Below are positions 12,101 to 22,728 of a stretch of 64,000 nucleotides of DNA, piece after piece (the first letter of the stretch is position 1; the number at the start of each line of letters is the position of its first letter). The stretch comes from Certhia americana. Lineage: Eukaryota; Chordata; Aves; Passeriformes; Certhiidae. The stretch is taken from the NCBI GenBank assembly GCA_018697195.1, contig CM031864.1, positions 22,071,943-22,135,942 of the forward strand. The letters are read 5' to 3'. The translations under genes were made by a program, and so were the position numbers. The notes below the pieces were generated by a model. That model was not told where the DNA came from and did no database searches. It saw only the letters and a program-made list of their open reading frames with translations.

Positions 12101-15100
12101 CTGAGCTTAAATTGATGCAGCTTGTTTTTTTTTCCTGAAACCTGTGTTTTCTTAAAAATGCCTTGCAGAACACACAGAACAATGTTGATTTAAGTTACTT
12201 TACTGATTTTAATTTTGCTGTCTGTTTTTATTTTTAAATAATTTAGGACTTGGCTCTTGGAACTGATGCAGAAGGTCAAAAAGTAAAAGACTCTATGAGG
12301 GTCCTCCTTCCAGTTCTGCTCAACAAAAGTCATGACAGCTATGACAAAATCAGAGCTATTCTCCTGTATATCTTTAGCACAAATGGTATGACAAGTTGCC
12401 CTGCTTTTTTTTTCCTCAGTGCTATGAGCTTGAACTCAGGTTTTAGGATAGTACAGTAGTTTTAGTTAACCTAAATCTCTGTATTGGAGTTGATAGCTGG
12501 GTTTGAAAGAAATCCTTTTCATCCTCCGCTACTAATCTGAGAGAAGATACAAAGATACTATTGCTAAGGAGTTAAGAGATGTAATTCAAGTGTAGATTCA
12601 TACAGTATTTTGATTTAATTCTTATTCTTGAATGTGTGCAATAGTTCGTTCTCTTTTTTTCACATGGGATTGAAGCTGTTAAAAGGGGAGTTCCTGTTGC
12701 AACCTGAAAATTAACTCAGTGGGGAAAAATTTGTTGTAGAGAAGGAGCAAATTGGCAGAATGTTAGTCTGAGGATTCTCTAACAATATTGAGTTTTGGTC
12801 TCAGGAATGGACCATTAAACAAAAATTTATCTAAAATATAGTATTATGTTAAACTTAGACTGGTCAAACAAAGCAAACAAAAAAGTTCTCGACAAAGTAA
12901 TAGCCCAGAATGTGTGAAACAAAACTGGTCTTACTCACAGTCACTTGGTAATTGTTGTCTGTTTTCCATATATTGAAGGAACTACCCAGGAGAACTTGGA
13001 CAAGCTGATCCAGAATGTACAAATAGAAAGTGATAGTGATATGATAAGGAATTGGAAATACCTTGATGTTCCTGTTATCTCTTCAGTAAGAATGTATTTA
13101 TTTTGTAATTTCCTACTGTTCAAGGACCTACAGCTCTTTCAGCAACTCTTAGCTATATTATCCAGTCTGGCCTTGGAAGCAGATAATTCCTAGGAATTCT
13201 TTTTTTTTTTTTTTTTTTTTTTGTAATGTGTTTAACTGGTAAATCCTTTGAAAATTACTCATGTTGGTTGTTTAAAGTAAGATACCCATAACATTCCCTC
13301 TGCAATTATCAGATGGTGACTTGAGCTAGTTGATTTTGGAGACTGCCAACTTACTCAGTTCTGTGTCTCTCAAGTCAGTATTTCTACTGTATCCTGAATT
13401 CTTAATTATTGTTCTTTATTATTGTTTCTTTATAATCTCATACTTATCCCCCCACCTTCTGCTACTGACTGCTAGTAAGTTTCAAAAATTCAAACACTAA
13501 ATAATACAAGAATATTTTGAAAATATTTTCAGTTTGTTGCTCAGCAGCATAAATACACAAGAAGGGACCGTTCTAAAGAAGAAACCTTTCAGCTTTCTAG
13601 GTGGACTCCTGTTATCAAAGATGTTATGGAGGTAAATTTCACCAACTAATTAATTCATGGGTGTGGTGTGGAAGTTTACTTGAGTGAGCTGTTATAGCTA
13701 ATCTTTTGAATTCCATAGTATTTTGAGTTAATTTTGTTTAATACATCTGGTGGGCAAAGTAATCACTTCTCGTCTGTCTTTAATATGGAACATTAGACTG
13801 CTGTTAGTAACACTCCTTATTAGAGGTCATTTTAAAGGTGAAGCAAATGAAAGTGAAAGCAAGAAGTCTTTTAGAACAGGTTGTCCTTGGATTGGCAGTG
13901 TTTGGTATAATTTCGATCTGTATCTTCTTGGTTTTAACTCCAGTGGGCCTTCAAACTGCAATTCCAATCTAAACTGGAGTGTGGTAGAGCCTGGAAGGTG
14001 TTACTTGTCAGAAGTGTAGTTTAATTGTTCTTAAAGCTCTTCCTAAGCATCAGTCAGTGACTGATGTCATGCAGGATAGTGAGTTTACTGGAGTGTTAGT
14101 CTGACCCAGTGCTGTCATTCATAGATTCTTGGTGGCTTTCACATGTTCATTTATGTTTTCAGGGGACTCTGACTTCTCTCCTACATTGTCATATAGAAAT
14201 TAAATACATTAGGGTTATTACAGATGAAAAGCTGCAGGTGAAATCTGAACAGTTAAATCAGTAATATGTTTATAAAAAAAGCATGTGTACTCACAATTCC
14301 TTGTGATACACAAAACACCTATGATACATTTTAGGATTGTGGCCTAGCATTTCTGTTACATAGGAGTGTTATTCATGAGATGCTGCTTGAATTTATTTGT
14401 TGGGCTGCATGTGTTGGCATGAAATTGCAGTTAGACATCCTTTCTGAAAGCTGAAACTTGATGGGGTTAAGGTCTGTATGGCTTTTTAAAGTTTGTCTTT
14501 ATTTTGCACTTCAGGATGCTATAGAAAACAAATTAGATTCAAAAGACTGGCCTTATTGTTCCCGGTGTCCTCCCACGTGGAATGGTTCTGGAGCAGTAAG
14601 GTAAATGGTTTCATTTCCTGAAGCATAATTTACCCAGATCTCAGTATTTTTGTCGTTTACATTCTAAAGCCTTACAGAAGTGTGTTTACTGAACAGAGAA
14701 ATAACACATGTAAGGTCATGTTCATGTGCCAAGTCTGTATTTTTATTTAATCTAAAATGTACTCAACTTGGTTGTTATTTTAATAATTCTTAGTATATAA
14801 AATGTATACCTTTTTTGTTTGTAGTATCTCCCTTTTGCCTCAAGGTTAGAAATAACATTTCATATTCCCAGAATGAGAAGTTTAAACCATTGAGCTTGTT
14901 AGTGTGAAGTAGTTTCAGGAATGAATGTTCAGTACTGTGACTTAAGTAAAAAGAATACTTTACTTCTGGAAGTTATCTCTGCTATGTTAGTGTTGGTGAC
15001 ATTAGTGGGGTTGATGACCTCAGGAAATGAAATTCATCTTCTCTAGGCTCTCACATTAGGAAATATGGGCCTGTTAGGCATTTGACTCCTGTTGCCAGGG

Positions 15101-18100
15101 AGTGGTTTAGGCAAGTTCAGGACAGTTGGAAATCTTGAAATCAATTTCTGCTCATGAATGTGAAATGCGTATTTACACATTTAATGATTGTCACTGAGAG
15201 GTGATTTTTGGAATTTTTAAGCTTACCTGAACTGTTCCTTCTTTCTCTTTTTGATTCTACTAGATCTTGAGTCTCATGACCAATACCTGCCAGTTTGAGA
15301 GCTTTATCACTTTTTTATAATGTAATTTAAATGGTGAGACAAACGAATAAAGATTCCCAAGAGTGTTTCTATCACAGGAATGCTCAGTAAGTGTTCCTCT
15401 CTCAGGAATGCTCACTGCAGTAATCAGATGCTGGAATGCAGGGAGGGTAACATTAAACATATCCTAAATGTGGAAGACACACTTGAACTGGAATTTGTAC
15501 CTTACTAAATAAAAAACAAAACGTAGGGATACACCACCTTAGAAAAATAGTTTTTTTACATCCACACCTATTGAAACTGTTGGTGGTGTATCCTTCTGTT
15601 CCTGGATATGCTCTAGGATGATAAGTGCCAGGGAATACTGGAGTAAGTTCCTGTACACTGGAACTTGATCTCTGTCTTACAGGCTGGTGAAATGTGGGAA
15701 TCTTGAAGGCACTCTAGCAGAGATCTCAGGACTACAAATGACTTAACCTGAGTCTGCAGTTACTACATGTGTATTAGAGTTCTAAGAGATTCAGGCTGCT
15801 ATTGTTCTTCCTAGGTATCTGAATCTGACTCAATAACAGACAAATATTTTCTCTTGAGATTCTGTTCATGTTTAGAGATTGAAAAACCCAAGACTCCAGC
15901 TTTTTCAAATGAACCTCTTATGAAAAATGCCACTGGAATTGGGCACATGCAGAGTTAAGCTGCTTGGCAGGAGCCCTTGGCATGTTAGCTGTGTGTGGAA
16001 CAAGGTTTTTGTTTTGTATTTATTTTTCCCCTGGTGATACCTAAACAGTTTGACTAATGTGATAATTTAAAAAATTTCATAAAAACAAGTTATCAATTTA
16101 TCTAAATACTTCTGCCGAAATTATAATCAAGCCCTGAACTGCATGACAGAAATTGCTCTTGCTTGTTGACTGTATTATAGTTTTAAGCAGAAATTAATCA
16201 GGCAAGCTGTCCAAATGTCATCTTGTGAAATGTCTTGCAGCGCCCGCCAGAAGCCTCGAGCGAGTTACAGAGAGGAGCGAAGGGGCTCTGCCAGGCTGAT
16301 TGTGTTTGTGATTGGAGGAGTCACCTACTCAGAGCTGCGCAGTGCCTACGAGGTTTCTGAGGCCTACAAGGCCTGTGAAGTCTTTATTGGTAAGCTTGCC
16401 ATGGGAAAGGGTGGGGGGTGTGCTGTACTACCTGTGGTTCTGGAAAATGGAAGAGTCGTTTTCCTTAGATTCCCTCAGTTGGTTCACCACACTAATACTA
16501 TAGCCAGTGTATTTTTTAAAACTATGCACTTGAAAGCATCTGTTCTCATGTTATCTCAACTGTTTGATATTTAGAGGGATTTTTTGGCTACAAGATGTTA
16601 AGGATAAAACAGTTCTGGTCTACAGAAGAATTATGTAAGAGATATGTCAGTGTATTACGAACAGGATTTCAAGAGACCTCTATTTCTTTGCATTAGTTTC
16701 CTCACAAACTTTTGCATCTGCCTATGCTTTACCTTCAGTGGCACTTGCTACTCTCATTACTGTTGGAAAGCTGACAGATTACTGCAAAATTGCTCACTTT
16801 GGAAGGCAGTATTAAAAAAACCTCAACAATCCAAATAAATATTCTACTGAACAAATAAACCCCAAACCATTTTTTCAGTGTAGCTCAGTTGACTTTACAA
16901 CATTTTCTAATTTCTGTTGTGGCTACCTGGAGGCTTTGCATAAACCACGCAATGATTAACTGCTTGGGTCCTGAAAACGCCCTTGCTTAAGATTTGGCAA
17001 TTGGCAGCTGGTGTAGTAACCTCTCAGCACTTCAGAGGTGGGAAATGCTTGTTCCATCAGCTGCTGTGCTTCAAATGAATTTTAAATAGCATTACAGGAA
17101 ATAATTAGTGGTAAAACATGTACGTATATATAATATGTAGGAAAAGAGCTCCTAGATACAGAACCACTGACCTGTGTCCATCTGCAGCACGAGCTGATGG
17201 CTGGGTGCAGGGTCATCTAAAGCATTCTAAATTGCTTGAGAGGTCTACATCTGGCATTTAAATTTAGTCTTGAGATTCAGATTGAATCTATTTACCATGA
17301 TTTTAAACAAATACTCTTCCTTAAAGAGTGCCAACCTTGATTCTGAGATCTAGAGTCTGTTACCTCAAAATATTCAGTGCTATTGTAAGTGTGTTTGTGT
17401 GTGGTTGGTTTTGTTTTGGTTTATTTTTTATTCGCTGGTTTCATTGGTGGTGGTTGAGGTAGGTTTAGTGCTGGTTCTAGTTCCAAGTAGTAATGGAATG
17501 ACCAGGACAACAGGAATGTGGTTTAACTAGATTATTTCTTCATCTGAGACTTGTTTACAATACCATTTTTACTGTAGGTGACTCTTTCGCTGGGTTTTCT
17601 GGCACTTACCACAGCACCATCTTCCCTTTTGTTTAGAGATGATTCCTTGTAGTTTTGCTTGTAATCCTGATTTCTGAGGGAAGGTGATAGTTTCCAAATT
17701 TCCATATGGATTACTGGAAGATTAACATTTGGCTGTGTTCCTGATTGAGAACTCCAGGAATATTAGCCCATTCAGAATGATTGTTGCCTTCAGAACTGCA
17801 GGGTGACCCTTCATGGCAGAAGTTATAATCACTGTCTGTGAGAATGAGAGGTAATTGTACATTGAAGAATAATAAGGATTTTCTTTGCTGCTCAAGACTT
17901 GAGTTTGTTTTTTTCAAGGAAATGTTAATCAGTAAAAGAAAATTTTCTGTAACTGGTATTTCTGTGGAACAATACTGTTTGTGATAATCTTGAATCCAAA
18001 TAGTTTCTTGATTCCAGGGTAAAGCCTGTCATTAACTTACCCTTTCACAGAATGGCACATTTCTTGTGGGCTGGGACAATTGCCCAGGTTCAGCCTTGTC

Positions 18101-18438
18101 TTTCAACCAGGGCACAAACTCATGTTCAGTGCATGAGTCCTGATCTGGATGTCTGAGTGTGGGAAGAGGGACATTGCCTACCTACACTTACATGATTGTG
18201 CTTTATATGAAAAGACTTTGAAATGTCGCACTCCTCAATTTTCCACGTGCAGTAAAAAACACTGGAATGTAACTGATGTTTTCAAGAGGGAATGTCTGAA
18301 AGTCAGAATTTGACTGATGCAGTTCATATTTATGTTCTTTTGTCAGGTTCTACTCATATTTTGACACCTAGAAGACTACTGGAGGAAGTGAAGAGCCTTA
18401 GTAAACCCAAGGATATGGTCTGCATTAAGGATGAATAG
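382..18438 (+). CDS. STXBP3: Syntaxin-binding protein 3 (Munc18c), 3' part of gene, 17 coding exons
   Basis: Sec1/Munc18-family protein. By family knowledge it binds syntaxin-4 and controls SNARE-mediated fusion, including GLUT4 vesicle and granule exocytosis at the plasma membrane. The joined exons are 382-463, 1845-1921, 3116-3194, 4561-4661, 6536-6690, 7562-7652, 8579-8703, 10165-10269, 10781-10838, 11052-11117, 11530-11610, 12247-12385, 12979-13085, 13533-13631, 14515-14600, 16241-16389 and 18347-18438. They keep one open frame of 1692 nt (563 residues plus stop). The mammalian protein is about 592 residues, so only about 33 N-terminal residues lie left of the window. Diagnostic segments include [40 protein letters not shown] and [14 protein letters not shown]. 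All introns are GT-AG except the one after 8703, which starts with GC. The neighbour AKNAD1 converges on it tail to tail. Confidence 0.97.
1845..1921 (+). CDS. STXBP3: STXBP3 visible exon 2
   Basis: The acceptor is tttacag and the donor gttagt. After the split valine codon it reads [19 protein letters not shown] and ends ITPTKK in phase 0. This is the classic Sec1 domain 1 segment. Confidence 0.95.
1923..3067. other. STXBP3 intron with a GC-rich, insertion-like segment (about 2063-2720)
   Basis: Between visible exons 2 and 3, roughly 2063-2720 departs from the surrounding AT-rich intron. It is GC- and CpG-richer (for example 2360-2420 and 2560-2650), carries an AATAAA at 2298-2303 and has 65-79-codon open frames on both strands. 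It could be a solo LTR of an avian endogenous retrovirus or an old retrocopy. Imperfect short direct repeats (acaat near 2071 and near 2722) could be target duplications, but clean TG..CA ends are not visible, so the orientation is undecided. A small intronic CpG island is the alternative. No recognisable protein family. Confidence 0.3.
3068..3094 (+). repeat. T27 homopolymer upstream of an STXBP3 acceptor
   Basis: A run of 27 thymines ending 21 bases before the exon at 3116. It may act as the polypyrimidine tract for that otherwise weak acceptor. Confidence 0.9.
3116..3194 (+). CDS. STXBP3: STXBP3 visible exon 3
   Basis: Reads [20 protein letters not shown] then YVYFTD, leaving one base. 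The donor is gtaagt. The acceptor (ccataag) is pyrimidine-poor next to the site; a 27-base T run lies 21 bases upstream (3068-3094). Confidence 0.93.
4561..4661 (+). CDS. STXBP3: STXBP3 visible exon 4
   Basis: A strong acceptor (tttcccccag) precedes it and the donor is gtaagg. Reads [20 protein letters not shown] and continues [14 protein letters not shown]. Confidence 0.95.
6536..6690 (+). CDS. STXBP3: STXBP3 visible exon 5
   Basis: Reads [20 protein letters not shown] and ends [15 protein letters not shown]. The donor is gtgggg, a less common +4/+5 context, and two bases are left over. This part bridges Sec1 domains 1 and 2. Confidence 0.95.
7562..7652 (+). CDS. STXBP3: STXBP3 visible exon 6
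   Basis: The acceptor is ttttttcccag and the donor gtagaa. Reads [20 protein letters not shown] and ends in DEKSQIK at phase 0. Confidence 0.95.
8579..8703 (+). CDS. STXBP3: STXBP3 visible exon 7, GC donor
   Basis: Reads [20 protein letters not shown] then [21 protein letters not shown]. The frame needs the exon to end at 8703 (..TAC AA), so the intron begins gcaagta. The next exon then supplies A-TAC-AAA, restoring the conserved TYKYKT peptide. This is a GC-AG intron with an otherwise ideal donor. Confidence 0.92.
10165..10269 (+). CDS. STXBP3: STXBP3 visible exon 8
   Basis: The acceptor is tcttggaag and the donor gtatgt. Reads [20 protein letters not shown] then [14 protein letters not shown], matching the acidic EEDDLWVR segment of the family. 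Confidence 0.94.
10781..10838 (+). CDS. STXBP3: STXBP3 visible exon 9
   Basis: The acceptor is tttcttcag and the donor gtaagt. Reads [19 protein letters not shown] after the split glutamate codon. Confidence 0.94.
11052..11117 (+). CDS. STXBP3: STXBP3 visible exon 10
   Basis: The acceptor is tttccag and the donor gtaagg. Twenty-two whole codons begin [20 protein letters not shown]; the region belongs to Sec1 domain 3a. Confidence 0.95.
11530..11610 (+). CDS. STXBP3: STXBP3 visible exon 11
   Basis: The acceptor is cttttag and the donor gtatgt. Twenty-seven whole codons begin [20 protein letters not shown]. Confidence 0.95.
11823..11839 (+). repeat. G17 homopolymer in STXBP3 intron
   Basis: Seventeen consecutive guanines inside the intron between the exons at 11530 and 12247. 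Such a run on the sense strand can fold as a G-quadruplex and is prone to length error in assemblies. Confidence 0.9.
12247..12385 (+). CDS. STXBP3: STXBP3 visible exon 12
   Basis: The acceptor is aatttag and the donor gtatga. Begins [20 protein letters not shown] and ends ILLYIFSTN. This is one of the most conserved Munc18c segments. Confidence 0.96.
12979..13085 (+). CDS. STXBP3: STXBP3 visible exon 13
   Basis: The acceptor is attgaag and the donor gtaaga. Reads [20 protein letters not shown] then [15 protein letters not shown]. Confidence 0.94.
13200..13222 (+). repeat. T23 homopolymer in STXBP3 intron
   Basis: A 23-base T run in the intron between the exons ending 13085 and starting 13533. 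No clear retroposon body is seen beside it. Confidence 0.85.
13533..13631 (+). CDS. STXBP3: STXBP3 visible exon 14
   Basis: The acceptor is attttcag and the donor gtaaat. Begins [20 protein letters not shown] and ends [11 protein letters not shown], matching the domain 3b [10 protein letters not shown] motif. Confidence 0.95.
14515..14600 (+). CDS. STXBP3: STXBP3 visible exon 15
   Basis: The acceptor is cacttcag and the donor gtaaat. Begins [20 protein letters not shown] and ends TWNGSGAV. Confidence 0.95.
16241..16389 (+). CDS. STXBP3: STXBP3 visible exon 16
   Basis: The acceptor is tcttgcag and the donor gtaagc. Begins [20 protein letters not shown] and continues [20 protein letters not shown]. 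It is more GC-rich than the neighbouring exons. Confidence 0.96.
18347..18438 (+). CDS. STXBP3: STXBP3 last coding exon with stop
   Basis: The acceptor is tttgtcag. Begins [20 protein letters not shown] and ends [13 protein letters not shown] (TAG at 18436-18438), matching the mammalian KDE C-terminus. Confidence 0.95.
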
Positions 18439-20118
18439 ATATGGTAGTGTTTATGATCCATTAAAAACACAAACACTATGTACATATTCTAATGGAACTG
18501 ACCTTTTCAAATACTGCACTTCAATACTACATGGTTCCTAATGGGAGGCCATGTTATAATTTAAATTTACTGCTTTTGGGGGAGTAGAAGGCAGAGAAAT
18601 GAGAAGATGAACACGTGTGTTTCTTAGGTTCTATTTAGTATTACACTGCAAGTACTTTTTCAAGAGGGCAAGTTTGTTCCTAACTAATTATGCTGAAAGT
18701 TACTGTAATTATATATAAACTGGAATTGTCTTTAAGAACTGTGAAGGCTTTCTATAATAGAATTTATTTCTAAAAATTACTGAATTAAAAAGGTTGTGCC
18801 TAGGCTCTTGGGTAGGGACTTCAAGAGAAAACTTGTAAATACGGGTTTATGGTAAAAATTTTTCATACAAGCTCAGTGTCTTAAAGTGTAATGTTTTCTC
18901 TAAAAATAACTCACTGAAAATTCTTTAAATATGTGAAATTGGGAAAAATCTCAAGGCCTTTTAGATGGTGCTGGGTAAGGTAGATAGTTAATCACAGAAT
19001 TATTGAGCAGTTCTAATCACAGTAAATAACTTTGGAGAAATGCTGTCAACTGTGCACTGAAGTACACTTTATATTTAAGTATATACAGAGATTATTACTT
19101 TTTTTAAAAGTTAATTTCTTAGGAAATACCTAATGTTTGTCTACATAGTGTGTCTGTTTCAGAAGTTGGATTGCCTGTGATGCAGAAATTCCAAAACTAA
19201 GCTTGTCTCTGAGGAAGTGGAGGCAAGGGGAAAGGAGAGGACAAAAAGGGAAGCAGCTCAGTATTTCAAAGGGCTTGGTAATTTGGAAAAGAAAAGTACA
19301 AAGCAAACAAAATGATAAAACCTGATGTACTCAAGAGAATTGACTTTTTAAAAAAATTTTGTTACATACTAAGAAATACTTAAATATGTATTGAAGGGAA
19401 TAAAAAATCAAATTGTATGAATTCTGTAATATTGGTAATGTTCAGATTTCTCTTTAAAAATTACTTAATTAAAATTACTGAACTTTTCAAGGGAGGTTGT
19501 ATTTATGTGCCTTGAAATGTTAATTTGTTGTATGTAGAATCCAAGAGAAATGTTATAATGAAAAAGAATAGATTACTCATGGTCTTTTGTTTACGTTTTT
19601 TCCAATGATGAGTATTTATTTTTTGTTTTGTGATTTTGGGGTTTTTTCCCTTTATTTTTGCTCTCAGGTTAGCCAGTACTTTCAGAGAACATTTTTGTTA
19701 GATAAGTTAATTCAGAGTTAATTAGGAGGTGGAAAGAGGTCAAGCTCTTCCCCTGCATCAGAGAGGAATGACAGGGGAGAACATGACAGAATGATTCTAA
19801 AACGTTGCAGGACATGGGGCATGATGTCAATAAGTGGCTGTAGCTTTCAAATGCACCTAAATGAGTTTGGAGTTGAATCTACATGGATTTTTTTCTTTCA
19901 ATAGGACTACAGAACAACACTCTTATATCAACTGGTTCATGAAATACCATGTACATCACAACCTTAAAAAAACATAGCAGAGATATGAGTTGATTTTATG
20001 AATTCTAGTTTATACATCTATCACAGTCAAAATCCAGAGTAAAAGTACTTATCTAAGAAATGCTGTGTTCAATGTTTTCATCAAGATGCACACTTTGAAA
20101 TTGGTACTGAAAAATTAC

Positions 20119-20124
20119 AATAAA
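20119..20124 (+). terminator. Candidate STXBP3 polyadenylation signal
   Basis: AATAAA in the context acaataaaattat. It competes with AATAAA at 19399-19404 and 20536-20541; which is used cannot be told from sequence. Confidence 0.35.
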
Positions 20125-22550
20125 ATTATTTATATTTCTTATGCCTTTGGCAAAAGGAACCCAAGTTTGTTTTAACACCTATATGTAGGTGCAATTTTTT
20201 CCTATTCCTAAAGCTGGAAAGTAGTTAAGTACAGGCAAGAACAGCTGATATCAGTGTTACACTTAAGGACTGAAATAATTTATTTCAGTACTATATATAA
20301 TATCTATTGTATTGATATTTTATTGCATAGCATTGAAGAAATACCAGCTCACAATTCTGGATTACTTGTATATTCAGGAGTTGTCTTTTTCCATGTCTCT
20401 GCTTCAGGCCTAAGTGCTATCACCAGCTCAGCCTGATAGCTGATAAGTCAGAAGCCTTAGTCTGGGTTTTTTTGGTACCCCTTATTCACTTTCCATCAAG
20501 AAAAGCAAAGCCAAATGATACTGTAAAGGTGGAATAATAAAGATGCTTTATGATAGGAAATCTGGCACCGATATGTAGCTCAAAACAGCTTATGAAGGGA
20601 GTTAAGTGAAAGTTATATTCAAGATATTTGGATTTTTTCCCCCAAGGATCTTCTCTGCTACATTTTTTCTAGATCAAGAATCATATTCTCAAGAATGGGA
20701 AAGAGTTCTGTCAGGATAAACAAAAAGTTAGTATTTCAGAGTCCACGTACAAGGTATATTATAATTTTGAAAGTTTGTATTTTCATGTTATGCATATTAA
20801 AATACTTATCTGATGCTAAATGTGGGCCCAGCAATTGATTTTTAAAGTTGAATCTGGAAATCTGGACAAGATTCAGAAATTACTAAGGAAAATCAAAGGT
20901 ATGGAACAATCTTCATGTCAAGAACAGCTAGACTAGGATCCTTGATCAAGGGTAAAAAAGATTACTGTGGAGTGTGTGATGGAAATCTCAAAAATCCTGT
21001 TAAGTGTTCAGACTGAAGGGTTATCTTCTTATTCAGTGTGTGAAGTAACACATGAAACCTGCAGCTGTCAAATCAGAACGAGGACCTTTAGTATCCAAGA
21101 TGTCACACAGTAATTACATGCTCTAAATTGTTATGTGGGGGGAAAATCCTCAACATAAGACAAGTATTTATAGGGCTAACAAGTATAAATATTACAGCTG
21201 ATTTGGAAGGATTCTAGGCTTTCAATTTGCTAGAGAATGTTCTGAGGAAATGTCATTATGTGATTGTCTTATTGAGTCTGATCTTTCTTAGGCAGCTGCT
21301 GTCAGGCACAGGACAGCAAGTGCAGGATTCCAGGATAAACAAAATGTTTAGAACAAGCTGCTCATGTGATGTGGAGAGGTTTCTGTGAAAGAGATGAATC
21401 TTTTTATTGCTTCAAGGAAACTGCAGCAATTACTTCATTTATTAAGTTAATTTGAAAATAATGGGGATATTCCAAATATTAAACTTAATAAAGCAAAACC
21501 AGGGATAATAAGCAGACGCAAATGAAGTTATAAGGGTATACAGTAAGAGACTAAGGAAGAAAAGAGTTGAATGGTATTGTTTGCTGTGGAGGGTGGAAGA
21601 AGCCCTGAAAAAAGCCATTGACTCAGGCTAGTGAGTAAGTGGCACATGGCAGTGAGTTTAGCAATCACTGCTTGTATGAACAGAATCTGGATTATTTCTG
21701 TATCCACCACTGATGAAATTGCTCAGGTTTGCCTGAAAATGACTCCTTTTTAAGGAATGCACTGGCATTTCTAATTTGGTTTTCATCAGTCCTTATGTAG
21801 TTTGGCTTCAGTGAGTAGCTATTAACTGCTTGCCTTTAATCACTGCAGTTAAATGAATGTTAGAAGGAAAATAATAGATGACTTTTCTTGGCTCACTGAA
21901 CTTCTACAGTATTTTAAAATTTTCCAACCTATATACCATCAGCTAAAGTGTCAAAGCCAGATGTATCTGATAAATTAGGGACATTACATTGAAGGCACCA
22001 ATTTAATTGTTACAAACACATAAACAACAAATGGTGTAACTCAGTCATTGCAACGTACGAGGATGTTCCCTAAAAACAAATAACTCTCAATGTAGGGCAC
22101 TCTAAAACCAGAATAATGCCAAATGTTGGCTATGTCTTGCTATGTTAACATGATATTTACTTCTAGATGTCTCAGGTACAGAGGCTGTTTTCTCTTGGTG
22201 TGATTAAGCAGATGCTGTTGAAGTGTGGGAAGAGATGATATGTAGTAATGACTGAGGTTTATTCTCACACTTGGGAGTGGGGGAAATCCAAGTCAGAAAG
22301 TTAATTTTGCATTTGTAAGCCAGTTTTTATTAAGCCATCTTAAGCGAATACTTAGGGAAGGTATGTGTACACAGTAATGGGGATTAGCCAACCTACTGAA
22401 GACTTTCAGTAGAATTAATAATTTGTTTTACAGTTCTAAGACTGAGTGTAAATGTGGAATACCTGTATGCTCTAGTTTGGTTTAGTACCTGTAGGTACAG
22501 AACAGCTGACAAAATTAGCTAGCTGACTTTTTCATGTTTGTTTTCATCAT

Positions 22551-22556
22551 TTTATT
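22551..22556 (-). terminator. Candidate AKNAD1 polyadenylation signal
   Basis: The plus strand reads tttatt, so AATAAA on the minus strand, 53 bases past the AKNAD1 stop. It would give a very short 3' UTR. A second minus-strand hexamer lies near 22327. Confidence 0.5.
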
Positions 22557-22608
22557 TTTGCAGAGATCCTAACACTTCAGTATAAACCAGCAAAACAATA
22601 TAGCAATA

Positions 22609-22728
22609 TTAAAACTCTTTTCTTTTAACTTCAGCTAGGTCTTCTGAAACTGCTTGTACCATTCTCTCTGTAGCTTTCTTCAAACTGTTTGCTGTCTCTA
22701 TGGCACGATCCAGAGTAAAACTTAAAAC
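22609..22728 (-). CDS. AKNAD1: AKNAD1 last coding exon with stop
   Basis: The acceptor is tttccaacag. Begins VLSFTLDRAIETANSLKKAT and ends EDLAEVKRKEF with stop TAA at 22611-22609. Matches the mammalian LDHALRTATILKETTDQM helix. Confidence 0.92.
   Translation of the reverse strand, partial: VLSFTLDRAIETANSLKKATERMVQAVSEDLAEVKRKEF

Larger units (their letters stand above)
18439..22608. other. STXBP3 3' UTR and tail-to-tail spacer to AKNAD1
   Basis: AT-rich sequence with no recognisable exon. The STXBP3 3' UTR starts here. Candidate plus-strand AATAAA hexamers lie at 19399-19404, 20119-20124 and 20536-20541; a UTR of about 1-1.7 kb is plausible. A minus-strand hexamer for AKNAD1 is at 22551-22556. 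The rest shows no gene or repeat that I can name. Confidence 0.6.
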